DNA from: Thalassotalea_A litorea
Lineage (GTDB): Bacteria > Pseudomonadota > Gammaproteobacteria > Enterobacterales > Alteromonadaceae
Length of the DNA: 64,000 nt
Assembly: GCF_043642205.1 (NCBI RefSeq)
Contig: NZ_JBHZSG010000006.1
Coordinates: 113,649 to 177,648, forward strand
Direction: 5' to 3'
A model generated the notes under the pieces. It saw nothing but the letters and a program-made list of their open reading frames with translations, was not told the origin of the DNA and did no database searches. A program made the position numbers and the translations under genes. Of the stretch, positions 34,531 through 43,391 are shown in pieces; positions within the stretch are counted from its first letter, which is position 1, and every line of letters begins with the position of its first letter.

Positions 34531-37113
34531 ATGAATAAGGTGAAATTACTGACAGTTACGGTGGCAATCACGCTTGCATCCTGTAGCCCAGCGCCATCAT
34601 CGGATGATAATAGTTCTGCATCTTCTAAAGGTGCGGACAATCGTGAGGCGATAACAAGCTACCCGAATAAACAGGCCAGACTCGCAGATGTTGAAAGTAA
34701 CGTAGAAACGCTTTTGCAGCAATTAACTCTGGAAGAGAAAATTTCTCTGGTACATGCCAGTGGCAAATTTCATATTGACGCTATCGAACGACTTCACATT
34801 CCAGAGTTGTGGTTATCTGATGGCCCCCATGGCGTTCGTCATCAAATCGAACGCTACAGTTGGGACTCAGCTGGCTGGGATAATGATCACTCAACGTATC
34901 TACCGCATTTAACCTCGGTTGCCGCCAGCTGGGATCCAGCCATGGCGACCTTGCATGGTAATGTGCTGGGTGCAGAAGCCAGAGAGCGGGGCAAAGACAT
35001 TATTTTAGGCCCCGGAATTAACCTGGCTCGCCTGCCTTTGTATGGTCGTAATTTTGAATATATGGGCGAAGACCCATTTTTGGCCGCCAGTTTGGTTGTG
35101 CCAGAAGTGAAAGCCATTCAAAGCCATGATGTGGCGGCCAATGCCAAACACTATGCGCTAAATACTCAAGAGCTCAATCGTATTGGCGTTAATGCCAAAC
35201 CGGATGAAAGAACATTAAGGGAAGTCTATCTGCCGGCGTTTGAAGCCGCCGTAAAAGAAGGTGGCGTTTATTCCATTATGGGCGCGTATAACGAATTTCG
35301 TGGTACCAATGCTAATCAGTCGAAACACCTGGTGATGGATATTTTAAAAGGTGAGTGGGGCTTTGATGGGGTGCTGTTAACGGACTGGAACGTTGACATC
35401 AATACCTATGACGCCGCGGTTAATGGTCTGGATTTGGAAATGGGAACTAATGTCGACAGTTACGACGACTACTTTCTTGCCAAGCCGTTTCAGAACATGA
35501 TTGAAGAGGGCAAGATTGACGAGTCTGTTCTTGACGATAAAGTTCGTCGGGTACTTCGTCTAATGCAGCGTGTTGGTTTATTCGATGACAATCGACTTGC
35601 TGGCAGTCGCAATACCAAAGAGCATCAGCAAGCCGCCAGAACCATTGGCGCGAATGGTGTGGTGCTGTTGAAAAACCAGGACAACATCCTGCCTCTTGAT
35701 AAAAGTAAGCTGAACAATGTTTTGGTACTTGGTCCCAATACCGATAAAAAACATGGCCAGGGTGGTGGCTCATCCGAAGTTAAATCTTTATACGAAGTAA
35801 CACCGCTAGAAGGGCTGAAAAATGCGTTAGGGGAAGGTGTGAATATCCAGGTGATGCGAGCGCGCTCCAGTGCTTTAGCGCCAATAGCTGCCGATTACAT
35901 TGCCAGCCGTCACTGGACCGGCACACCAGCATGGACGGTCGCGTATTATAAGGATGCAGAACGAAATGAGCTGGTGAGCGAAAACTGGATTGTTAACTCT
36001 GAATACAAAGCGAAAAATGCGGAACAGACTTATGTAACCATGAAGGCTCAGGTTAAGCCTTTGCAATCCGGGATACATAACTTGAACCTGGAAGTTGCTG
36101 GCGACATCGATATTGCTATCAATGGTGACTCCGTGATTACTGAGTCGACAGGCGCCGATAAACAGAGTTTTACCGCTGAAGCCGAGCTAATCGCCGGCAC
36201 GGAATACGAATTCACTATCAATTACAGTGGTAGTGGCGAATATGTGCTTGGTTGGGATGCGCCGGGTAGCTTGTTTGCGTCGGAAGAGGAATATCTTGCC
36301 GCGGCGAAAAATGCCGATGCGGTAATTTATTTCGGTGGATTGAGCCATGGTGATGATCGTGAAGCGATAGACCGTCCCGATATGAAACTACCTAATTCCC
36401 AGGATGAAATCATCCGCAAGTTGTTATCCGCAAACCCGGATACGCTAGTATTTTTAGTTGCAGGTTCTGCAGTTGAAATGCCATGGGAGCAGGACGCCAA
36501 AGCGATTGTCTGGGGCTGGTACGGCGGGCAAGAAGCCGGCAATGCCTTTGCCGATGTTATCTTCGGTGATGTGAACCCTGGCGCTAAGATGCCAATGGTA
36601 TTGCCAAAACGCCTTGAAGATTCTCCGGCGATTGCTTTGGATGATTACAATGAAGTTGAATCGCTATACAAAGAAGGCGTATTTATCGGTCATCGTTGGT
36701 TCGAACAGCAAAACATAGAGCCCTTATTCGCCTTCGGCCATGGCTTATCCTACACGGAATTTAAGCTTAGTGATTTACGCCTGGCATCGGATACGTTTGC
36801 TGGTGAAGGCAGTTTCGAAGTTAAGGTCAATGTGCAAAATACCGGAGACCGAGCCGGTGCGGAAGTAGTGCAGTTGTATCTTCACGATGTAAACGCAAAA
36901 GTAGAACGTCCTTATAAAGAACTTAAGGGCTTTGCCAAAGTGTTTCTTAAACCGGGCGAAAGTAAAGACATAACAATCGCAATTGATAAGCGTGATATGT
37001 CGTTCTGGGACGTAGAAAGTAACGACTGGCTTGCGGAATCTGGAGAATTTAAGGTGCTCATTGGTAACGCCAGCGATAATATCCTGCTACAGGGATCCTT
37101 TAAGCTTGACTAG
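34531..37113 (+). CDS. Lipoprotein glycoside hydrolase family 3 beta-glucosidase with PA14 insertion
   Basis: An 860-residue enzyme; the ATG at 34531 gives a lipoprotein leader with lipobox LASC (cysteine near residue 17), predicting a membrane-anchored periplasmic or outer-membrane enzyme. The GH3 N-terminal barrel spans about residues 50-350, with the nucleophile Asp285 in LLTDWNVD and the upstream GPGINLARLPLYGRNFEYMGEDP block. The C-terminal sandwich domain is split by a PA14-like insertion (about 450-585), and a fibronectin III-like domain closes the protein (about 765-855). It cleaves terminal beta-glucosides, probably cellobiose or laminari-oligosaccharides. It lies 21 bp after the symporter gene; a strong terminator follows. 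Confidence 0.92.
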   Translation: MNKVKLLTVTVAITLASCSPAPSSDDNSSASSKGADNREAITSYPNKQARLADVESNVETLLQQLTLEEKISLVHASGKFHIDAIERLHIPELWLSDGPHGVRHQIERYSWDSAGWDNDHSTYLPHLTSVAASWDPAMATLHGNVLGAEARERGKDIILGPGINLARLPLYGRNFEYMGEDPFLAASLVVPEVKAIQSHDVAANAKHYALNTQELNRIGVNAKPDERTLREVYLPAFEAAVKEGGVYSIMGAYNEFRGTNANQSKHLVMDILKGEWGFDGVLLTDWNVDINTYDAAVNGLDLEMGTNVDSYDDYFLAKPFQNMIEEGKIDESVLDDKVRRVLRLMQRVGLFDDNRLAGSRNTKEHQQAARTIGANGVVLLKNQDNILPLDKSKLNNVLVLGPNTDKKHGQGGGSSEVKSLYEVTPLEGLKNALGEGVNIQVMRARSSALAPIAADYIASRHWTGTPAWTVAYYKDAERNELVSENWIVNSEYKAKNAEQTYVTMKAQVKPLQSGIHNLNLEVAGDIDIAINGDSVITESTGADKQSFTAEAELIAGTEYEFTINYSGSGEYVLGWDAPGSLFASEEEYLAAAKNADAVIYFGGLSHGDDREAIDRPDMKLPNSQDEIIRKLLSANPDTLVFLVAGSAVEMPWEQDAKAIVWGWYGGQEAGNAFADVIFGDVNPGAKMPMVLPKRLEDSPAIALDDYNEVESLYKEGVFIGHRWFEQQNIEPLFAFGHGLSYTEFKLSDLRLASDTFAGEGSFEVKVNVQNTGDRAGAEVVQLYLHDVNAKVERPYKELKGFAKVFLKPGESKDITIAIDKRDMSFWDVESNDWLAESGEFKVLIGNASDNILLQGSFKLD

Positions 37114-37147
37114 CGTTAGGGTTAATAATCCTTGTGTGAACTGAATT

Positions 37148-37187
37148 AAAGCCCGCAAACCTAAATGGCAGTGCGGGCTTTTTATTT
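37148..37187 (+). terminator. Rho-independent terminator after the GH3 gene
   Basis: AAAGCCCGCA and TGCGGGCTTT form an exact 10-bp stem, followed by TTTATTTT, 35 bp after the GH3 stop. Read on the minus strand the leading TTAAT/AAA tract is weaker, so it mainly serves the plus-strand operon. Confidence 0.85.
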
Positions 37188-37224
37188 TAGCTTTAAGCTC
37201 AACCTTAGCCTTAACCATAGCCTT

Positions 37225-37328
37225 GTAGCAATTCCATTAAGTTTTTGCGCGACTCAGAGTTAGGGCAGAGGTTCATTTGCAACAGAGATTTCATTGATAT
37301 AGTCATTCTAAATTAGTGGAATTGGTAT
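37225..37328. repeat. Short MITE-like element related to the 48.8-kb copy
   Basis: About 104 bp bounded by imperfect inverted ends (TAGCAATTCCATTAA on the left, TTAGTGGAATTGGTAT on the right). Its inner sequence is the reverse complement, with a few mismatches, of the right third of the element at 48849-49133 (shared GACTCAGAGTTAGGGCAGAG, AACAGAGATTTC, GATATAGTCATTCTA). The right end abuts the stop codon of the convergent GH5 gene. Confidence 0.75.
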
Positions 37329-38362
37329 TAATAACCCCACTGCTTAATAATGGATTTTAAATAAATTCCATTCTCGGTTAAATCTTTATCGGATAACGGT
37401 TTTAAAGGATCCGTTGCGGGTTTGAAAATTGCCGACCCTTCTTTCTTATTGGTCATTGACCAGGTCGCAAACGATAATTGATTATCGCGAATAAACGCTA
37501 ACCACTGCTCGACTTCTTCATGGGCGATAGCGCCATCGCCATTGGCGTTAACCGTTCCCCATTCTGAAACGAATAACGGAATACCTGCCAATAAGGCTTG
37601 TTTCGCTTTATCTCTAAGCGCTTGTTTATGGGTGCCGGCATAAAAATGCAGGCTATAGGCGATATTAGTCGCATCTGTGATGGGGTTGGCAATCACCTTA
37701 TCCACATCCTGAGACCAGGTTTGGGTGCCAACCAGTATCAGGTTGTCCGGATCGATTTCCCTAATAGCGGCGATAAGGGCTTGCGAATAAGGCTTAATGA
37801 CGGTGTCCCAGTCCGTAGTATTGAGCGGCTCATTATAAATTTCATAGATAACGTTATCCTGGTCACCATAACGCGTGGCCATGTTGCGAAAAAATGTTTT
37901 TGCCTTCTCAACGTCTTGTTCTGCTTGATGAGAATGCCAGTCGATAATCACATACAGGCCTTCCTCGATGGCGGCTTTGACAACCACATCGACTTTGCCT
38001 TCATTGCTTTTCGGTGAGTCAAGGTAACTGCCTTTGCCTTGGGCGGCCATTGCTGCTCGAATAAGCCCTGCCTGCCATTGTCTTGCCACATATTTAACAA
38101 CATCGGCGGTATAAAACGCTTCGCCCTGTGCCCCGTCCCAACTCCAGAACAGGCTCGGTCCCGCCAAAGACACAGGCTGACCTTGCTGATTGACGATCTG
38201 GTTTTTAGAGACGGATAATGCGCCGTGTTTCGAAACGGGGGACGGTTTGCTAGCTGCCAAAGCGGTTGGTGCGAACAGCACGAACAGCAAAATTACGATA
38301 AACCAGCTTGCGATAGTTGCGCGAGTTGAAAATACCGGATGGGTGGGAATCGGCGAAGCCAT
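37328..38362 (-). CDS. Glycoside hydrolase family 5 endoglucanase
   Basis: A 344-residue exported enzyme with a hydrophobic leader (IASWFIVILLFVLFAPTALA) that may be cleaved after ALA or stay as an anchor. The GH5 barrel (subfamily 2-like) carries the acid/base Glu178 in IYNEPL, the nucleophile Glu267 in FVSEWGT, and aromatic subsite residues in SLFWSWDG. There is no carbohydrate-binding module, which is short for secreted cellulases. It should cut internal beta-1,4-glucan bonds, supplying oligosaccharides to the neighbouring GH3 enzyme and symporter. It is convergent with that operon. A MITE-like repeat abuts its stop codon, so the final codons may be recent. Confidence 0.9.
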   Translation of the reverse strand: MASPIPTHPVFSTRATIASWFIVILLFVLFAPTALAASKPSPVSKHGALSVSKNQIVNQQGQPVSLAGPSLFWSWDGAQGEAFYTADVVKYVARQWQAGLIRAAMAAQGKGSYLDSPKSNEGKVDVVVKAAIEEGLYVIIDWHSHQAEQDVEKAKTFFRNMATRYGDQDNVIYEIYNEPLNTTDWDTVIKPYSQALIAAIREIDPDNLILVGTQTWSQDVDKVIANPITDATNIAYSLHFYAGTHKQALRDKAKQALLAGIPLFVSEWGTVNANGDGAIAHEEVEQWLAFIRDNQLSFATWSMTNKKEGSAIFKPATDPLKPLSDKDLTENGIYLKSIIKQWGY

Positions 38363-38676
38363 AATCTTTTATCCTTAACCTTACATAGTAATGTCATCTG
38401 GGTGGCTAGGTTAGCCTGCTCGGCTGCGTTATTTATTGCGTTATTTATTAGGCGATTCGATCGCGATGTTGGTCATTGATAGCTACGTAAGTTGGCATTT
38501 ATCTGCCCTTGATGTTCAAGTGATACGCTGTATTGTGTAAATGCCAATACTCAGCAATTAGCATTCTATAACGGCCATTCAATAACCCGCTTTCAATAAT
38601 ATATAAGATATGAGTATGGCCTGAATTACGACGGTTTGATGATAAAACAATCTCAGAAAATCTTTTGGCAATAAAA
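38363..38676. other. Intergenic stretch with a short tandem repeat
   Basis: About 310 bp between the GH5 start and the efpL terminator. The only clear structure is a 12-bp unit (TGCGTTATTTAT) repeated exactly twice at 38425-38448. No gene, RNA or good promoter was recognised. Confidence 0.5.
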
Positions 38677-38696
38677 AACCGGCATGTTTGCCGGTT
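38673..38696 (-). terminator. Terminator of efpL
   Basis: On the minus strand AACCGGCA-AACA-TGCCGGTT is an exact 8-bp stem followed by TTTTTAT. It lies 27 bp after the efpL stop. Confidence 0.8.
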
Positions 38697-38722
38697 CGTT
38701 AATTGGTGGGATTAGCGCGCGT

Positions 38723-39295
38723 TTATTTGTCACCACGTCCCATAAACTTGCGTTCTTCCGTATTCACTTTAATCATATCGCCAGTGGATATGTGTTCTGG
38801 CACCTGAATCGTCAGCCCGGTTGATAACGTTGCCGGCTTATTGCGGGAAGTTGCAGAAGCGCCTTTAATGGACGGCTCAGTTTCGGTGACTTCCAACTCT
38901 ACACTTGCCGGTAAATCGATACCGACCGGCGATTCGTCAACGATAATTGCATAGATGCCCTGAGTACTTTCGGTGATAAATGGTACCTGATCGCTGATAT
39001 TTTCTTTGTTGATGTTATATGGCGTGTAGTCTTCATCATCCATAAACACATACTCTTCGCCATCGATATAGGAAAATGTGGCTGGACGACGCACTAAATC
39101 CGCAAAATTCAGCATTTCTGAATCTTTAAACGTCTCGTCAATCTTATGACCTGTTACGACATTGTACATACGCATTCTGTACAAACTTCCGCCCGCACGA
39201 CCTTGTGGTACGGAACGCTCGATATCTTTGATGATGTAAACGCCATCATTGTATTCGATAGCTGCATTTTTCTTAATTTCACTTGCCTTTGGCAT
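38723..39295 (-). CDS. efpL: Elongation factor P-like protein EfpL (YeiP)
   Basis: A 190-residue EF-P paralogue that relieves ribosome stalling at proline-rich motifs and some others. The three beta-barrel domains are complete, with characteristic MPKASEIKKNAAIEYNDG, FSYIDGEEYVFMDDEDYTPY and the C-terminal IKGASATSRNKPATLSTGL. The tip of the beta3-beta4 loop carries Arg33 (SVPQGRAGG), the position that is arginine in E. coli EfpL, in place of the modified lysine of EF-P. It is monocistronic; 'yeiP' is the older name. Confidence 0.93.
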   Translation of the reverse strand: MPKASEIKKNAAIEYNDGVYIIKDIERSVPQGRAGGSLYRMRMYNVVTGHKIDETFKDSEMLNFADLVRRPATFSYIDGEEYVFMDDEDYTPYNINKENISDQVPFITESTQGIYAIIVDESPVGIDLPASVELEVTETEPSIKGASATSRNKPATLSTGLTIQVPEHISTGDMIKVNTEERKFMGRGDK

Positions 39296-39489
39296 AACTA
39301 AAGCTCTTTATTGAAAAGGTTAGGGGAAAGATAGCAAAGTTCTTAGGGTACTCTCAAGTCTGCAGTACTACGATGTCTATGCAAAGGTTACCGGTAACTC
39401 AACAAAAATGACGGTTTTTAACGCCAATTGAATTGGAAATGTTGCCTTGATTGTTCCCGAGGCCGGGGTAATGCTTGATAATTTACGTT

Positions 39490-39754
39490 CACTACCAATT
39501 ATGCATGTATTCTTTGTTCGAATCATCCATTGCATTTATCGGTACGCCAATCGCGATTTCGGTTGCCCAGCAGTTGAGAGCCTCAGCAGAGCGGTTTGCT
39601 CTTGCGGTGTTATTAGGCGCCAACCCTCAGTTATCCAATGCCTATGGGGTATAACCTACGGGTAATGAATGCTGGTCGTTATCTATTTAGCGATTTTATC
39701 AGAGATAGTGTGTCTTGCATCATTCTGATGTGTGAGGCCGTCATTAGCACTTAA
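39490..39754 (+). pseudogene. Decayed C-terminal remnant of an SLC13-family permease
   Basis: Several short stretches in different frames read as the end of a DASS/SLC13 anion permease. TTNYACIL starts at about 39491 (compare the family's TNNA motif). FESSIAFIGTPIAISVAQQL, continuing to LAVLLGANPQLSNAYG, runs from 39517 to a stop at 39652. In the next frame GYNLRVMNAGRYLFSDFIR runs from 39647, corresponding to the family's GYQTNLxVxNAGGYRFSDF block. The order and spacing match one protein broken by at least two frameshifts, with the upstream three quarters missing. The rest of the gap (39296-39489, 39755-40215) shows no convincing gene. Confidence 0.7.
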
Positions 39755-40215
39755 CTGGGTTTGTTCGATGGTAATCCGTTATCTAAACACTACCATCATT
39801 TCTAATGAGATGAGATTGCACGTCTAAACCTTAGAGCTTTATCTTTGATCGTAAGCGCTCATGATTATGGTCCTGTAGGGACACCATTCCCTTGTGCAAT
39901 GGAAATCAATATGCCACTACAACGCCCTGCAAACAGTCAAATTCAAGTTCAACGTGGCGGTTTGTTAACATATACGCCAGCTTATCAGCCCAAAATGTGT
40001 GCTATTGCAGGGCTATTCACATTTATTTACATTTCTTTGTTTTTAGCTAGGGATAAGTGGAAACCTCTTTGTTCGCCGACTAAATATGTTAATGTTATGA
40101 ATAACATGCAACATGCATGCAGGCATTTTACTCTGTATGTAAAGCATACAGCTGTCTTGACGAGGTAGAATTTACTCTATAGATTAATCGTTGTTTTAAG
40201 TTTTGCAGGACAGCT

Positions 40216-41079
40216 ATGCCTAAATCGATTTTAGTGATCACCGATCTTAATGAAACTAATAATTGCTCGTTAAAGAAAGCTCGTGATATTGCTGGTCCAT
40301 TGGGGACTGAAATCGATGTAGTACGTTTTATCAAAACCATTGCTCCTGAACAAGCTGATGAAGTCAGTGTTGATAAGCAAAGCAAAATTTTAGCAAATTC
40401 TGTAACGGAAATTTTTGCTAACCATCAACCACAAGGCTCAATTAAAAGTCAGGTTGTGGTAACCGACGATATTGTTAATTGGGTTGTCGATTACACCAAT
40501 GAGAAAGACTTCGATTTAGTTGTGAAGGCTGGCCATCGTTCAGAAACGTTATTTCATACGCCTTGCGACTGGGCGTTGATTCGTAGCTTACAGGCACCTG
40601 TGCTTATTGCCAGCCAACAAGGTTGGCGTAAGAAGCATGTGATTCTTGCGGCTATCGACCCAGCGGCAAAAGATGACGTTCATCGCGAATTAAATCATGC
40701 TATTCTGGAATGGACAAAAAAATGGGGGCAGAAATTTGATTGCTCCATACATCTTGTGTATAGCTTACCAGTTTCTAATGTTTTAAGAGAACTGGACATC
40801 ATTGATGTCGAGGAGTATGCACGGGAGCACCGCATTGAAGGGGAAGAGCAACTCACTGAATTACTTAGTGGGTATGACATTCCCAATGTAAAACTGCACG
40901 TTACAGCTGGGGCTCCGGAGAGAGCGATTCCTCATTGTGCCAATGAGCTTAAAGCGGAACTGGTCATTATGGGTAGTTTGGGCAGACGAGGATTGCAAGG
41001 TATGTTGATAGGCAATGTCGCTGAGAAAGTGATACACCATTTACGCACTGATTCTTTGGTCATCGCAAGTAACAAGTAG
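40216..41079 (+). CDS. Tandem universal stress protein
   Basis: A 287-residue cytoplasmic protein made of two Usp domains, similar in plan to E. coli UspE. The N-terminal domain (residues 1-140; MPKSILVITDLNETNNCSLKKA) is the degenerate one. The C-terminal domain (about 145-287) keeps the ATP-binding G-x2-G-x9-G-type motif in MGSLGRRGLQGMLIGNVAEKV and ends SLVIASNK. Upstream lies GCAGGACAGCT. It is about 230 bp before the Mrp-like operon on the same strand, with no terminator obvious, so a functional link to ion stress is possible but unproven. Confidence 0.88.
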   Translation: MPKSILVITDLNETNNCSLKKARDIAGPLGTEIDVVRFIKTIAPEQADEVSVDKQSKILANSVTEIFANHQPQGSIKSQVVVTDDIVNWVVDYTNEKDFDLVVKAGHRSETLFHTPCDWALIRSLQAPVLIASQQGWRKKHVILAAIDPAAKDDVHRELNHAILEWTKKWGQKFDCSIHLVYSLPVSNVLRELDIIDVEEYAREHRIEGEEQLTELLSGYDIPNVKLHVTAGAPERAIPHCANELKAELVIMGSLGRRGLQGMLIGNVAEKVIHHLRTDSLVIASNK

Positions 41080-41266
41080 TTTAATTAAGTAGAATGCAAA
41101 AAAGAATTAGAAAACCTTGTTAACAGGTTGGTTAATGAAGTCAGGCGATTACGCTCCGCTTATGGTAGTGAACCAATCTGCTGTAAGATAACGTCACGCA
41201 TCCTTACTTCCAAATAATATAAATACGATTCAGTAAAAACATTACTAATTGATAAAAAATGATTTT

Positions 41267-41280
41267 GCTACCTTGGTAGC
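41267..41280. promoter_or_regulatory. Palindrome before the Mrp-like operon
   Basis: GCTACC-TT-GGTAGC is an exact 6-bp inverted repeat 26 bp before the mrpE start codon. It could be an operator or a small hairpin in the leader; the AT-rich sequence upstream (TTGATAAAAAATGATT) may contain the promoter. Confidence 0.35.
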
Positions 41281-41306
41281 TTGTCAAAACGTATTCAAAG
41301 TTACTT

Positions 41307-41801
41307 ATGGATAGAAAAACAATAATTTACTTAACAACCTGGACATTTATACTCGCAATATTCTGGCTCTTGTTGTCAGGATATTTTAAGCCTCTGTTAC
41401 TGGCATTTGGTCTGGTATCTGTTGCTTTGGTGGTGCTTTTAATCTGGCGAATGGATAAAACAGATAAAGAGCCGCAACAGCCGTCTTTCAGTCTTCGTTT
41501 TTTCCGTTATATCGTCTGGCTTATCGGCCAGGTGGTGTTATCTAGTCTGGAAGTTACAAAGCTAGTCTGGGGTAGCTCTAAAAAGTTGTCTCCTGCTACG
41601 GCTAAATTACCTGTCGCTGATATTCCTGAACATTCCCGAGTGCTCTATGCTAACTCGATCACTATGACTCCCGGTACACTAAGCGTTGATATTGACGATG
41701 ATTATGTAACGGTTCATGCGCTCGATGAAAAATCCATCAAGTCGCTACAACAAGGTGAAATGGCGAGCAAAATTGCAAAGGCAACAGGAGAGAAAAACTG
41801 A
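41307..41801 (+). CDS. mrpE: Mrp-type Na+/H+ antiporter subunit E
   Basis: A 164-residue subunit of the multi-subunit cation/proton antiporter. Two or three N-terminal hydrophobic segments (TTWTFILAIFWLLLSGYF, LLAFGLVSVALVVLLIW, FFRYIVWLIGQVVLSSLEV) are followed by the soluble MnhE domain with SRVLYANSITMTPGTLSVDI, the subunit E signature. It is first in a tightly packed nine-gene operon; its stop overlaps the next start by 1 bp. Canonical operons place E after D, so this order (E, F, G first) is of the rearranged type. Confidence 0.92.
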   Translation: MDRKTIIYLTTWTFILAIFWLLLSGYFKPLLLAFGLVSVALVVLLIWRMDKTDKEPQQPSFSLRFFRYIVWLIGQVVLSSLEVTKLVWGSSKKLSPATAKLPVADIPEHSRVLYANSITMTPGTLSVDIDDDYVTVHALDEKSIKSLQQGEMASKIAKATGEKN

Positions 41802-42091
41802 TGTTAGCGCTGGCAGCAACTTCGGTTGCAATACTTTCGGTAATGGCACTGGCATTGGCCCGAGCTTTGAAAGCTGATACCGTTTACGATCGAATCCTGG
41901 GTGTGAATATGGTCGGTACCAAAACCGCTTTGTTTATCGCCATAATGGGTTTCCTTAATGGGCGTCCCGATTTCCTCGATATTGCCATTGTTTATGCGCT
42001 AATTAATTTTATCGGCATGATCGCTGTACTGCGTTTTTTCGAATATACAGCATCAGAACCGGATGAGGACACACAGGAGAAGTCCAAATGA
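41801..42091 (+). CDS. mrpF: Mrp-type antiporter subunit F
   Basis: A 96-residue protein with three membrane helices and the subunit F signature ALKADTVYDRILGVNMVGT in the first loop. The helices at about 3-22, 42-58 and 62-82 enclose NGRPDFLDIAIVYALINFIGM, another conserved block. It overlaps subunit E by 1 bp and subunit G by 4 bp, so translation is coupled. In Mrp complexes MrpF packs beside MrpE/G and helps form the sodium route. Confidence 0.92.
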   Translation: MLALAATSVAILSVMALALARALKADTVYDRILGVNMVGTKTALFIAIMGFLNGRPDFLDIAIVYALINFIGMIAVLRFFEYTASEPDEDTQEKSK

Positions 42092-42414
42092 TATTGGAAG
42101 TTATCAGCACAATCTTGTTGATATTAGGAGCTTTTTTTAGTCTCACAGGTGCCATTGGCTTATTCAGATTTCCAGATTTTTTTACTCGGGTACATGCCGC
42201 TAGTGTTACCGACTCGATTGCGACCATTCTAATCATTACGGGTTTGATTCTACGTACTGATTTTGATTTGGTAGCTGTTAAGCTTCTGTTTATTCTAATT
42301 TTCCTGTTGCTAACCAGTCCTACCGCATCGCATGCCTTGGCTAAATCTGCCAGACACGGTGGGCTGTTAACCTTGGCAGAAATCCGCGAGAGTAAAAAAG
42401 AGGATAATGACTAA
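42088..42414 (+). CDS. mrpG: Mrp-type antiporter subunit G
   Basis: A 108-residue three-helix protein with the MnhG signature LTGAIGLFRFPDFFTRVHAASVTDS after the first helix. The C-terminal tail is cytoplasmic (AKSARHGGLLTLAEIRESKKEDND). It overlaps mrpF by 4 bp (ATGA) and the next gene by 1 bp. In the complex MrpG packs with MrpF and MrpE. Confidence 0.92.
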   Translation: MILEVISTILLILGAFFSLTGAIGLFRFPDFFTRVHAASVTDSIATILIITGLILRTDFDLVAVKLLFILIFLLLTSPTASHALAKSARHGGLLTLAEIRESKKEDND

Positions 42415-43391
42415 TGGTTGAGTTAATAGACCTGGTCTTGCTCGGCATGCTGGCGATAACGGCTTTGCGGGTTATCTTCTTAAAAGATCTGTTCGCGGTA
42501 GTTATGCTGTTTGGTTTGTACAGTTTTCTTTCGGCCCTGATTTTCGTAAACCTTGATGCCGTTGATGTGGCTTTTACTGAAGCCGCCGTTGGTGCCGGGA
42601 TATCGACCGTTCTTATGCTTGGCACATTAGCGTTAACCGGTCGAAAAGAAAAAGCCAATAACCATACCGCGTTACTACCACTGCTGGTGGTTATCATAAC
42701 GGGTGCGGCGTTAATATACGGCACTTTGGATATGCCACCTTTTGGTCATCCTGATAACCCTGCTCATCAACACGTGGCGCCTCGCTACATCGAAGAGTCT
42801 CCTAAAGAAATCGGTTTACCGAATATGGTGACTTCGGTATTAGCCAGTTACCGAGCGTTTGATACCTTAGGTGAAACCGCCGTGGTCTTTGCTGCGGCAA
42901 TTGGGGTGCTGAGCCTGTTAGGAATGCCCAAGCCGGGTGGTGTGGCAATTGATTCTGGTTTAAAGTCGCACCTTGTATTGAGAGTGGTCGCTAAGTTAGT
43001 GATCCCGATGACGATATTGTTCGCGTTATACGTACAATTTCATGGTGACTATGGCCCTGGCGGGGGCTTCCAGGCCGGGGTTATTGCGGCTGCCGCCGTT
43101 ATTCTTTATGCCCTGGTGTTTGGTTTACCGCTGGCCACCCATGTCGTTCGACCCAATTTCCTGAAGGTTCTGGCCGCATTCGGTGTACTGATATACGCCG
43201 GGACTGGCGTGACAAGTTTCTTCCTAGGCGGTAATTTCCTCGATTACAACGTTCTGGCCAGCGATCCGGTTGTGGGTCAGCATATCGGCATTATTGTTAT
43301 CGAATTCGGTATCGGTATAACGGTTTTCGCAGCCATGCTCGGTATTTTTTATGGATTCGCTGCGCAAGCAGAAAGGACGAACATTCAATGA
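42414..43391 (+). CDS. Fused MrpA C-terminal region (DUF4040) and MrpB subunit
   Basis: A 325-residue membrane protein joining two modules that are separate or differently arranged in classic Mrp. Residues about 1-80 (FAVVMLFGLYSFLSALIFV, DAVDVAFTEAAVGAGISTVLML) correspond to the DUF4040 portion found at the C terminus of MrpA. Residues about 185-325 (VLRVVAKLVIPMTILFALYV, HGDYGPGGGFQAGVIAAAAVIL) are MrpB. Between them are an MrpA-tail/MbeE-like helix and a loop. The full-length MrpA with its NuoL-like body is absent from the operon, so this fusion supplies only its tail. Confidence 0.88.
   Translation: MVELIDLVLLGMLAITALRVIFLKDLFAVVMLFGLYSFLSALIFVNLDAVDVAFTEAAVGAGISTVLMLGTLALTGRKEKANNHTALLPLLVVIITGAALIYGTLDMPPFGHPDNPAHQHVAPRYIEESPKEIGLPNMVTSVLASYRAFDTLGETAVVFAAAIGVLSLLGMPKPGGVAIDSGLKSHLVLRVVAKLVIPMTILFALYVQFHGDYGPGGGFQAGVIAAAAVILYALVFGLPLATHVVRPNFLKVLAAFGVLIYAGTGVTSFFLGGNFLDYNVLASDPVVGQHIGIIVIEFGIGITVFAAMLGIFYGFAAQAERTNIQ

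Noticed and set aside
39845..40168. 107-residue frame before the universal stress gene
   Set aside because: No ribosome binding site, odd composition and no resemblance to a known family; it ends within the promoter region of the next gene.
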